Source: an uncultured Pseudomonadota bacterium (GTDB taxonomy: Bacteria > Pseudomonadota > Alphaproteobacteria > RUG11792). From it: a stretch of 7,714 nt of DNA. A program made the position numbers and the translations under genes. Shown here in pieces: positions 1 to 5,688 of this stretch; within the stretch, counting starts at the first letter, position 1; each line of letters opens with the position of its first letter. The DNA lies in assembly GCA_902773285.1 (NCBI GenBank), contig CACYDS010000109.1, forward strand, positions 1-7,714. Direction: 5' to 3'. The notes beneath the pieces were generated by a model. It did not search any database. It was not told the DNA's origin and was given only the letters and a program-made list of their open reading frames with translations.

Positions 1-1
1 C

Positions 2-349
2 GGTCCTCCGGGAGCCGGCAAGTCGATGATTGCCAAGCGCATACCGACGATCCTTCCTCCGCTGACGCTCGAAGAAGCATTGGAGACCACGAAGATACAT
101 TCGATTGTGGGTCTGACGAACAAAAAGAAAGGTGCGAGCAGTTCGCTCATCGTGCAGCGTCCGTTCCGTTCACCTCACCACACAATAACCGACACGGCAC
201 TCGTGGGTGGCGGCCAGAATCCGCATCCAGGTGAGATCTCCTTGGCACACAACGGAGTGTTGTTTCTTGACGAGCATAAGAAAAAAACTTGTGCCATTTC
301 TTGCATATATCAAAAAAAAGTCGTATCTTTGCACAAAATTTCAAAATAG
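2..349 (+). pseudogene. comM: ComM/YifB-type Mg-chelatase-like AAA+ ATPase, internal fragment cut at Walker B
   Basis: The reading frame is open from base 2. It begins with Walker A (GPPGAGKS, bases 2-25) and continues through the family segments IVGL, RPFRSPHHTI and NPHPGEISLAHNG to Walker B (GVLFLDE). Family members continue with a Leu-Pro-Glu-Phe type stretch, but here the frame runs into about 24 unrelated, lysine-rich residues and stops at TAG 347-349. The break therefore falls at about 274-276, inside the Walker B codons. ComM is a hexameric helicase that promotes branch migration during natural transformation in bacteria where it has been studied. This copy lacks everything after Walker B, including the sensor and C-terminal regions, so it should be inactive. 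Its 5' part lies outside the window. The base composition is more GC-rich than the inserted DNA. The family call is firm from the motifs; loss of function is inferred. Confidence 0.88.
300..331 (+). promoter_or_regulatory. Bacteroidetes-type promoter of the recombinase gene
   Basis: A -33 type CTTG (300-303) and a -7 type TATCTTTG (324-331, consensus TAnnTTTG) are separated by 20 bases. Transcription would start near 337, leaving a leader of only about 12-14 bases before the ATG at 350. The promoter lies entirely inside the inserted DNA, immediately after the comM break, so the recombinase can be expressed independently of the comM promoter. It may also overlap the left attachment site, so integration or excision could alter what lies just upstream. 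Not tested experimentally. Confidence 0.7.
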
Positions 350-2188
350 ATGGCGAAGAACGAGCATATCAGAGAAGCCGCATTGCTTGTTAGATGTAGT
401 ACAGACAAGCAAGATTACGAACGGCAACTAGAAGACCTCCGGATTATTTCAGAGCGTTTCGGGTTTCATGTGAAAGAGCCTGAGCACATTTACGGCGAGT
501 ATATAACAGGTAAAGACGATACTACCAAGCAGGATCGTCTCTCTATCATTCGTCTCAGAAGCGCAGCAGAACGGAAGGAGTTTGATGTTGTGCTGATATC
601 TGAGGTAAGCCGTATGAGCCGTGATTCTGTATCTGGGCGTGTATATGTGCGCCAGTTCTGCAATCTTGGTATTCCTGTATACTTCCGGGACAAGATGAAG
701 TGGACGATGAACCCTGACACGTTAGAAGAGGACGAATCGTTTATAAAGGAACTGGGACTATATTTTGATGGAGCAGCGGAGTATTTGAAGAGCATGAAGA
801 CCCAAATTGCTTCAGGTCGCCGTGCCAGTCTGCGTAATAATCAGCTCGTCATCGGTCATGTTCCTTTCGGTTATAAGAAACGTGGAGGTACAGATCGGAG
901 GCATAAGAGTGAATTGATAATCGACGAGGAAACCGCTCCGATAGTAAGAGAGATATTTAGTCTCTATATACAGGAAGGTGAATCATTAAAAACTGTCTCT
1001 CTTGCGATATCAGCTAAATACAAAATCAAGAAGACGGTTAGCGGTATACAACAAGTATTAGCACGTCCGGAATACTACACCGGGCGATATACCGTTTATA
1101 TGAGCGACCCGGATAATAAGAAGAAGCCATCTGAGCCGTTTACACTCACCTTTGATCCACTTATTGACCAGGCGACTTTCGAGGCGGCAAAGGCAAAAAG
1201 AGAGGATAAGAAAAGCTCTAGAACACCATATCCAAAGCAGCAGGTATATCCCTTAACTCGGCTTATCAAGTGTCCGTTCTGTGGTCATAGCTTCAGTCCT
1301 CGTGCCCGATCTGGAGATAATAAAGGTGAGAAGTACCGTATCATCAATGGGAAGATTGCTTATTCATGGCTATGTTGCACCCGGATCAATAATGCCGGCG
1401 ATTGTTTAAGCCATATCAACCTAAATAACGAGAAATTGGAGACCATCCTATGGGATTTCATTAAAGAAGAGCTACTGGACTTCGCAGATCCACACAAAGA
1501 CAACCGGCATGAGAAGATTGCTCTATTAGAAAAAGAGATACGAGAGGCAGAAAGCGCAATCCCCAAGTATATGGAGGAAATTGCGAATGCCAAGAAGAGA
1601 GCCAAAAGAGCGCACACAGTCTATATGGATGCTGTAGAAGTGTTCCCTGAAGAGGCACAGCGTAACTACTTGGAAGAACTGCAAAAGGCTAAGGCTTTAC
1701 AGGAAGATTACACCAAAGAAATCGACGCTCTGAAGAAACAGATTCAGGTAAAGCAGAACACTATCGAGTATTACCGGAATAGCACCATTACGCCTCAATA
1801 TTTACAGAGCATTGAAAACAATATGGACGGGAAGCGTATTATCTTCAAACAGCTGATAGAGACAATCGAACCATATAGTCTTAGTCCAGGCGTTGTTGTG
1901 CTGGATATCTCTACAATCAATGGAAATTACTACATCCTATTCGATGGAAATCAGCGTGGAGAAAAGCGAATTGCCCACTACATAGCTCAGCCATTTATAA
2001 AGTGGCATCCGGAAACAAAAGGCAAACTCCAGATGTATGAGCCAAATTCGTACTTCACCCTAAAGAACATAGATATCTTCGAGACGTTTGAGGAACTGAA
2101 CTTGAATCATGCAAGTTTCTCAGATATTCAATGCCTGTGTGCTCTTAATGGGTGGGTATTACCGTATAACTATATATACAATAGTTAA
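350..2188 (+). CDS. Large serine recombinase (site-specific integrase)
   Basis: 612 aa, the size of large serine integrases. The N-terminal resolvase domain (about 10-155) carries VRCSTDKQ, with Ser17 as the predicted nucleophile and Arg15 beside it. SEVSRMSRD (84-92) supplies the catalytic-site arginines Arg88 and Arg91. A Recombinase domain follows (about 165-285; HVPFGYKK, then a target-recognition region). Next comes a zinc ribbon with CPFC (Cys308, Cys311) and a second pair near Cys342/343 and Cys352. A long coiled-coil-like helix (about 385-475) follows, then a C-terminal domain. Such enzymes join a short attP to attB, and reverse the reaction with a directionality factor. The gene sits at the left edge of the element, next to the disrupted comM. 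The ATG at 350 directly follows the TAG ending the truncated comM frame. No SD is seen. The gene looks intact. Confidence 0.93.
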   Translation: MAKNEHIREAALLVRCSTDKQDYERQLEDLRIISERFGFHVKEPEHIYGEYITGKDDTTKQDRLSIIRLRSAAERKEFDVVLISEVSRMSRDSVSGRVYVRQFCNLGIPVYFRDKMKWTMNPDTLEEDESFIKELGLYFDGAAEYLKSMKTQIASGRRASLRNNQLVIGHVPFGYKKRGGTDRRHKSELIIDEETAPIVREIFSLYIQEGESLKTVSLAISAKYKIKKTVSGIQQVLARPEYYTGRYTVYMSDPDNKKKPSEPFTLTFDPLIDQATFEAAKAKREDKKSSRTPYPKQQVYPLTRLIKCPFCGHSFSPRARSGDNKGEKYRIINGKIAYSWLCCTRINNAGDCLSHINLNNEKLETILWDFIKEELLDFADPHKDNRHEKIALLEKEIREAESAIPKYMEEIANAKKRAKRAHTVYMDAVEVFPEEAQRNYLEELQKAKALQEDYTKEIDALKKQIQVKQNTIEYYRNSTITPQYLQSIENNMDGKRIIFKQLIETIEPYSLSPGVVVLDISTINGNYYILFDGNQRGEKRIAHYIAQPFIKWHPETKGKLQMYEPNSYFTLKNIDIFETFEELNLNHASFSDIQCLCALNGWVLPYNYIYNS

Positions 2189-2193
2189 TAGCT

Positions 2194-3333
2194 ATGGAAC
2201 AAGAAATTATTGAAAACGTGGTGACCATTGGCAGTCTGACCGTGAAAGCAATAAGCCGTATGCCACCGACAATGAAAGCAGATTTTCTTATCTCAACAGG
2301 ATACGATTATGGAGTAATAATTTCCGCAGAAGAAGCGTACTATATTTTACAAAAAATGCCTGTCGAATTGTGTGCCTCAATTTTAGCGGAGACCGGCAAC
2401 CATTTGAAACTTAACAAGGCTTTGCAGAATCAAGAACTTTCTGCATTTATAGAACTGTGTGAAAACACTGACAACATATCTTATGTTTTATACTCGTGTG
2501 CATTATACAGGGACTTAGAGGAAAATTATACACAAGTGAGAAAAGATATAAATGCTCCTTGTGATATTGATAAACTAAATAAACTCAATTTTGCAGTAAA
2601 TAGACGCCCATTTTCAACGTATCAAGAATCAATATGTGAATTCTTAGAAAAATTCGGCGAATGCTTGCCAGAATTAACTAAGCCGTCTATTATGCCTAAA
2701 GACGAGGCAATGGATTTACTTGTGTGTATTCTCAAATTACGCTCATACCCAGAATATTATTCGTCTATTTTGTCCGGTATAATAAAGGTTGATAAAGACT
2801 TAAAAGAATTTCGCCAAGTTGTATTGGGGGTATGTGGCGACGAATTAATAGAAAAAAAATATATATTAGCACAAGTTCCGGAAGAGGAATGGTATTTGCC
2901 TAAAAATGTTTTTGGAATTCAAACCGTGGCATTTGATAGTTTTGAACCTTCGGAGGAATGTAAAAAATTCATAAATGAACACCCGGAGAATTTTGAGAAT
3001 TTGATTAACGAGGCTGCCCAAAAGGGAGTGATTGATGACTTACCTCTTGTGAAAAAAACGTTTGCGCAAATTATTTTAGGTAGAGACTTAGGATGTGAGG
3101 CATATATTAAACTACCAATAAATTATACTCCATTTGTCTATGCCATCATACGCCAAATGTGTGGTAGCAAAGGATATGTAAAAGTCCCTAAGTTTTTTTA
3201 CTGTGGGTTAAGTAAATTCGGGAAAGAATATGACCCTAACAACGGGCCTGGTATTGCAAATGGGTGCAAAGAGGAATACAAACTGATGATTGAAACTAAC
3301 ATCCCACCAGCAAAGTTCGCAGTAAAGGAATAA
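2194..3333 (+). CDS. Unrecognised 379-aa protein, co-transcribed with the recombinase
   Basis: Starts five bases after the recombinase stop, so it is almost certainly in the same transcript, and is followed by a good terminator at 3363. I recognise no domain family. The protein looks soluble and largely helical, with no signal peptide or membrane segment. The N-terminal half is rich in Leu/Glu/Cys helices, and the C-terminal part (about 300-379) has more Gly/Pro/Lys (for example KVPKFFYCGLSKFGKEY). Nine or more scattered cysteines show no clear zinc-binding CxxC pair. Base composition is clearly more AT-rich than the recombinase gene or the flanks, suggesting a separate origin. Its position directly behind the integrase suggests a recombination accessory factor or a cargo/defence gene, but neither is shown by the sequence. 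An excisionase is less likely because of the size. Confidence 0.78.
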   Translation: MEQEIIENVVTIGSLTVKAISRMPPTMKADFLISTGYDYGVIISAEEAYYILQKMPVELCASILAETGNHLKLNKALQNQELSAFIELCENTDNISYVLYSCALYRDLEENYTQVRKDINAPCDIDKLNKLNFAVNRRPFSTYQESICEFLEKFGECLPELTKPSIMPKDEAMDLLVCILKLRSYPEYYSSILSGIIKVDKDLKEFRQVVLGVCGDELIEKKYILAQVPEEEWYLPKNVFGIQTVAFDSFEPSEECKKFINEHPENFENLINEAAQKGVIDDLPLVKKTFAQIILGRDLGCEAYIKLPINYTPFVYAIIRQMCGSKGYVKVPKFFYCGLSKFGKEYDPNNGPGIANGCKEEYKLMIETNIPPAKFAVKE

Positions 3334-3362
3334 TTAAACAAGTATATGCTGCAAATACTATT

Positions 3363-3391
3363 AGAAGGAGTTCTTGCTCCTTCTTTTTTTT
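3363..3391 (+). terminator. Rho-independent terminator after the recombinase operon
   Basis: A perfect 8-bp stem AGAAGGAG (3363-3370) / CTCCTTCT (3377-3384) with loop TTCTTG is followed by a run of T to 3391. It lies 30 bases after the stop of the 379-aa gene and closes the recombinase operon before the repeat/promoter region. Confidence 0.85.
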
Positions 3392-3395
3392 GTTT

Positions 3396-3445
3396 TTTCT
3401 TAGGTTTTCTGTGTATTTCTTAGGATTCAGTATGGGTTTCTTAGG
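3396..3445 (+). repeat. Three direct copies of TTTCTTAGG, spaced 20 and 21 bp
   Basis: The nonamer TTTCTTAGG occurs at 3396-3404, 3416-3424 and 3437-3445. Only the nonamer is conserved; the 11-12 bp spacers differ. The 20-21 bp period places the copies on the same face of the helix, as expected for a protein binding cooperatively. The third copy ends five bases before the -33 box of the next promoter, so an activator or autoregulator site is plausible. The array also resembles a small set of iterons, which would fit the RepA-like ATPase downstream, or arm sites for a recombination accessory protein. The sequence does not decide between these. Confidence 0.75.
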
Positions 3446-3449
3446 TCGC

Positions 3450-3480
3450 TTGGATATCCCATAAAAAAGCTGTAATTTTG
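3450..3480 (+). promoter_or_regulatory. Bacteroidetes-type promoter of the 96-aa gene
   Basis: TTG (3450-3452) and TAATTTTG (3473-3480, matching TAnnTTTG) are separated by 20 bases. Transcription would start near 3487, giving a leader of about 35 bases before the ATG at 3523. The promoter directly follows the triple TTTCTTAGG array, so its activity is probably controlled from those sites. Confidence 0.72.
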
Positions 3481-3522
3481 CGTCGGATTTGAAAATTTAA
3501 TGTCAAACCGTTCACAAATAAA

Positions 3523-3813
3523 ATGGCAAAAAGACAAGAACATATTGCAATTTTGAAGCCCACACCGAGAGAGTTTGTAAGGCTTTGGAATCAGGTTCGC
3601 CAAGCACTTGAAAAGCAGTTGGCGAGCAGCGAGTATGTTTCTTGCCCGACTGTGATCCTCTCTTTACAATATGCGCCCGATATGCTACAGAAGGTTGAGT
3701 TGGTCGTTAGCCGGTTTGTTAGCGATGAGGACAACTGCGAATTGGTGCAGGAAATTCGGGTGTCTGTATATCATCAGGATGATTTTATCAATGTTATGAT
3801 AGAATGCAAATAA
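3523..3813 (+). CDS. Small unrecognised protein, 96 aa
   Basis: Has its own promoter (3450-3480) and a short AT-rich leader. The protein begins MAKRQEHIAILKP and has a helical stretch (about 15-37, PREFVRLWNQVRQALEKQL). Alternating segments that look like beta strands follow (about 43-50, 57-65, 74-83, 90-95), suggesting a compact alpha/beta fold. There is no signal peptide, membrane segment, cysteine cluster or clear HTH. I do not recognise a family. Standing alone behind a repeat-controlled promoter, and before the ATPase module, it could be a regulator or a replication/excision accessory protein; this is inference from position only. No strong terminator follows; a weak hairpin lies just after the stop. 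Confidence 0.7.
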   Translation: MAKRQEHIAILKPTPREFVRLWNQVRQALEKQLASSEYVSCPTVILSLQYAPDMLQKVELVVSRFVSDEDNCELVQEIRVSVYHQDDFINVMIECK

Positions 3814-3817
3814 ACGC

Positions 3818-3841
3818 GTACACATGTAGGCGCATGTATAC
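3818..3841. repeat. Imperfect inverted repeat just after the 96-aa gene
   Basis: Arms GTACACATGT (3818-3827) and GCATGTATAC (3832-3841) pair with one mismatch and one G-T wobble around a 4-base loop. The repeat starts five bases after the stop of the 96-aa gene. No T run follows, so it would be a weak terminator at best. A protein-binding palindrome or an mRNA 3'-end stabiliser is equally possible. Confidence 0.4.
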
Positions 3842-3865
3842 CTTATATTAACTTGTGCATCGACT

Positions 3866-3896
3866 TTTGCTCCTAAAATAAAGTCAGCGATCTTTG
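3866..3896 (+). promoter_or_regulatory. Candidate promoter of the RepA-like ATPase operon
   Basis: TTTG (3866-3869) lies 19 bases upstream of GATCTTTG (3889-3896), which matches TAnnTTTG except for its first base. Transcription would start near 3903, so the mRNA would have a leader of about 130 bases before the first small ORF at 4032. The match is good but imperfect. Confidence 0.5.
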
Positions 3897-3936
3897 ACAT
3901 ATTTAGCGACCGATTTTTATAGTCCAGTAAACAATC

Positions 3937-3998
3937 AGTCTCGATGCCTCGTAATGATCCAGATTACGTAGAGACTCATTAAGCATAGGTAAGCATCG
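3937..3998 (+). promoter_or_regulatory. Structured leader with competing stems upstream of the ATPase operon
   Basis: AGTCTC (3937-3942) can pair with GAGACT (3971-3976), enclosing a hairpin CGTAAT (3950-3955) / ATTACG (3963-3968). CGATGC (3942-3947) can pair with GCATCG (3993-3998), and this helix crosses the outer stem, so the two are either mutually exclusive or form a pseudoknot. TAAGCAT is also repeated directly at 3980-3986 and 3990-3996. The segment lies in the predicted leader of the operon starting at 4032. An attenuator-like switch is possible. Because the DNA is also symmetrical, an origin or protein-binding site is equally possible. It matches no riboswitch family that I recognise. 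Confidence 0.42.
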
Positions 3999-4031
3999 TA
4001 CTTATGTAATTTTTATTTTTTTTAAAATACA

Positions 4032-4154
4032 ATGAATACAATTAAAAATCCGGAGAGCGGCGGCAAGGCTGTTAGCACTCCACAAGAACCAAGCTTCTAT
4101 AGGAAGCTAGAAACAACAGATTTATTAACCCTTTTAAAGCGCAAAGGATTATGA
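4032..4154 (+). CDS. 40-aa leader peptide or small protein, first gene of the ATPase operon
   Basis: A short reading frame starts MNTIKNPESGGKAV and ends LLTLLKRKGL, followed by TGA. The stop overlaps the next start (ATGA at 4151-4154), an arrangement typical of translational coupling, which is the main support for it being translated. It follows a very A/T-rich leader, typical of Bacteroidetes translation starts, with no SD. The N-terminal half is polar and Gly/Ser/Pro-rich and looks disordered; the C-terminal half (about 22-40) could form a basic amphipathic helix. No family is recognised. It may be a real small protein or just a coupling ORF. Confidence 0.55.
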   Translation: MNTIKNPESGGKAVSTPQEPSFYRKLETTDLLTLLKRKGL

Positions 4155-4354
4155 GAAAAAAAACATTAAATCCTTCCACCAATAAAGTTAATTGGGGAAT
4201 GATCGGAACTCACGCATTATGCACAGTTGTGGAACTTGCTATCGTCTCAATCTTTGAAGGAATCCGATATTATATTGATATCGAATTTGACAAGAAGGAG
4301 CGAGAAGCTAAAGAAAAGGAACTACAAAGAAAGGAGGAAGACTATGGAGCTTAG
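4151..4354 (+). CDS. 67-aa small protein with a hydrophobic segment and a charged tail
   Basis: The start overlaps the stop of the 40-aa frame (ATGA), and the 3' end overlaps the ATPase gene by 11 bases, so the three genes form one tightly coupled unit. Residues 1-15 are basic and polar. Residues about 16-35 (GMIGTHALCTVVELAIVSIF) are hydrophobic enough for a single membrane pass, though Glu28 and His21 lie within it, so an amphipathic helix is an alternative. Residues 43-66 form a strongly charged Lys/Glu helix. No family is recognised. The shape (membrane anchor plus charged helix) and the coupling to the ATPase suggest a partner of that protein; this is inference. Confidence 0.68.
   Translation: MRKKTLNPSTNKVNWGMIGTHALCTVVELAIVSIFEGIRYYIDIEFDKKEREAKEKELQRKEEDYGA
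4331..4337 (+). promoter_or_regulatory. Strong Shine-Dalgarno site that fixes the ATPase start
   Basis: AAGGAGG lies six bases before the ATG at 4344. Such a strong SD is unusual next to the other starts here, which lack one. It supports starting the ATPase at 4344 rather than at the upstream in-frame ATG at 4227, and it lies within the end of the 67-aa gene. Confidence 0.75.
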
Positions 4355-5630
4355 TGAACGCATAGCCAATCGTACTGCTAGATGTGTTCGTTCAGAGACA
4401 AAAGGTATTCTCCGACATAGCCTGAAGCGCCATCGCCTTTTCAATGAAAAAGAGGAGGAGAGGCAGAGAGAGCGAGAACGCATCGAGGCACAAAGGCCAA
4501 AGCTAGAGGAGATGAAGGGTATCAGCATGAGAGATTTACTCTCTGCTGATATACCAAATGCTTCAGACCTTTGTATATGCGGTCCAATTTGTGCCGGTGA
4601 TTTCGTCCTACTTGGTGGCCATTCAAATGTCGGTAAAACTATTGCGGGAGTTCAGATAGCTATTGATATTGCAATGGGTCGTCAATCAGAACTCTTTCCT
4701 CCAATGAAAGTATGTGATCTGGAACATATTGCTTATTATTACGATGATGAAATGCGCCTAACTCAGTTCAAAGAGCGATATCATGGTCTGAGCGCGCGTA
4801 TTTTTGATGATCATTTTGTAAGATTTAGCCCTGAAACGCATGAACGAGTATGCACCCCAGAAGGACTTATGCAACTTATTATTCACGTCTGCAAAGAAGC
4901 GACCAAGCACTTGGCGCTTGTAGTAGATAATCTTACAGACCTTCGCGATGAAGGTATGAATTTGAAAAGATTCTATAAATGCCTAAAAAAAGCTCGGAAA
5001 ATAATGGAACATAAAGGTCTGTATTTTACGGCGATTATCATTGTTCATATGCAATCTACCATGAACAAGAAAATAATCAATCGCCCTCTGACATTGAGTG
5101 ACTTCAAGGCTGGTGGTGCTTTACAAAACTTCTTTGATTGTGCATTGGGTATTAGAGGGTTTATGAAAGATGATGTCGATGTTAAATACCCATACGTTGA
5201 TATTATGAAAAGCAGAATTCAATGCGATCTAGCAGGATTCCCTACTAAGAGAATTTCCGAACCCTATGCGATGTTACGGTATGCAGCAGAATTAGTTACT
5301 ACCAATAAGGGACAGCAATCAGGTTCTACAGATGACAACAATCCTTTTGGTGGAGGAGGAATTGGTGCAAAACGCCGTTATACAAAGGTTGCCGACGATG
5401 GTGTCTTTGATGAGATCGTTTCGTATTTCGCAAAGGAGGCTCACGGAAATGCGACAATCACCGCGCAACATTTCGGCTGTACCCGGCAGGCGTTATATAT
5501 CAATTTTGAGAAACGGTACGGAAAAAATTGGAGAGAGAATATCAATATCACCATACAGAAGGAGGATATTTCAATGGATTCTGCAGATATAGATTTTGAT
5601 GGCGATGATGACTACTCCTTTGATGATTAA
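4344..5630 (+). CDS. RepA-like P-loop ATPase (AAA_25/RecA-like helicase type) with HTH-like C-terminus
   Basis: 428 aa from the ATG behind AAGGAGG. An N-terminal charged coiled-coil-like helix (about 34-57) precedes a RecA-like core. Walker A is GGHSNVGKT (91-99, Lys98/Thr99). A conserved acidic pair follows in YYYDDEM (131-137), Walker B is ALVVDNLTDL (191-200, Asp195), and a sensor-like IIIVHMQ lies at 231-237, then FKAGGAL (254-260). These are the hallmarks of plasmid RepA-type hexameric helicases and related AAA_25 proteins of mobile elements. Residues about 371-396 (ITAQHFGCTRQALYINFEKR) resemble a helix-turn-helix. The protein ends in a very acidic tail (412-428). Likely role: ATP-driven DNA unwinding or loading during replication of the element. 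No primase or initiator gene accompanies it. The gene ends in a terminator at 5635. Confidence 0.8.
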   Translation: MELSERIANRTARCVRSETKGILRHSLKRHRLFNEKEEERQRERERIEAQRPKLEEMKGISMRDLLSADIPNASDLCICGPICAGDFVLLGGHSNVGKTIAGVQIAIDIAMGRQSELFPPMKVCDLEHIAYYYDDEMRLTQFKERYHGLSARIFDDHFVRFSPETHERVCTPEGLMQLIIHVCKEATKHLALVVDNLTDLRDEGMNLKRFYKCLKKARKIMEHKGLYFTAIIIVHMQSTMNKKIINRPLTLSDFKAGGALQNFFDCALGIRGFMKDDVDVKYPYVDIMKSRIQCDLAGFPTKRISEPYAMLRYAAELVTTNKGQQSGSTDDNNPFGGGGIGAKRRYTKVADDGVFDEIVSYFAKEAHGNATITAQHFGCTRQALYINFEKRYGKNWRENINITIQKEDISMDSADIDFDGDDDYSFDD

Positions 5631-5634
5631 CAAG

Positions 5635-5672
5635 AAAAACGACCTATGCGTTAGTGCGTAGGTCGTTTTTTT
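5635..5672. terminator. Bidirectional terminator between convergent genes
   Basis: An 11-bp stem ACGACCTATGC (5639-5649) / GCGTAGGTCGT (5656-5666), with one wobble pair and loop GTTAGT, is flanked by A (5635-5639) on the left and T (5666-5672) on the right. It works in both directions, serving the ATPase gene on the plus strand and the 262-aa gene on the minus strand. Confidence 0.9.
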
Positions 5673-5688
5673 ATGTTCATTACCTAAA

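Noticed and set aside
490..795. Minus-strand frames within the recombinase gene (also 1360-1617 and 1461-1658)
   Set aside because: They are antisense shadows of a gene with clear catalytic and zinc-binding motifs; their Ser/Arg/Leu-rich composition is typical of reverse translation of Lys/Glu-rich helices.
3396..3445. The triple repeat as a CRISPR array
   Set aside because: The repeat is only 9 bases with 11-12 base spacers, and no cas gene is present; binding sites or iterons explain it better.
3685..3900. 71-aa minus-strand frame overlapping the 96-aa gene
   Set aside because: It is half antisense to a better supported gene with its own promoter, and shows no recognised family or start signals.
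4227..4343. Upstream in-frame start that would add 39 residues to the ATPase
   Set aside because: It lies inside the 67-aa gene in another frame, has no ribosome site, and would place a Lys/Arg-rich stretch of low complexity before the protein; the ATG at 4344 has AAGGAGG six bases upstream.
5332..5592. 86-aa plus-strand frame within the ATPase gene
   Set aside because: It is an out-of-frame shadow with no start signal, inside the HTH-bearing end of the ATPase.
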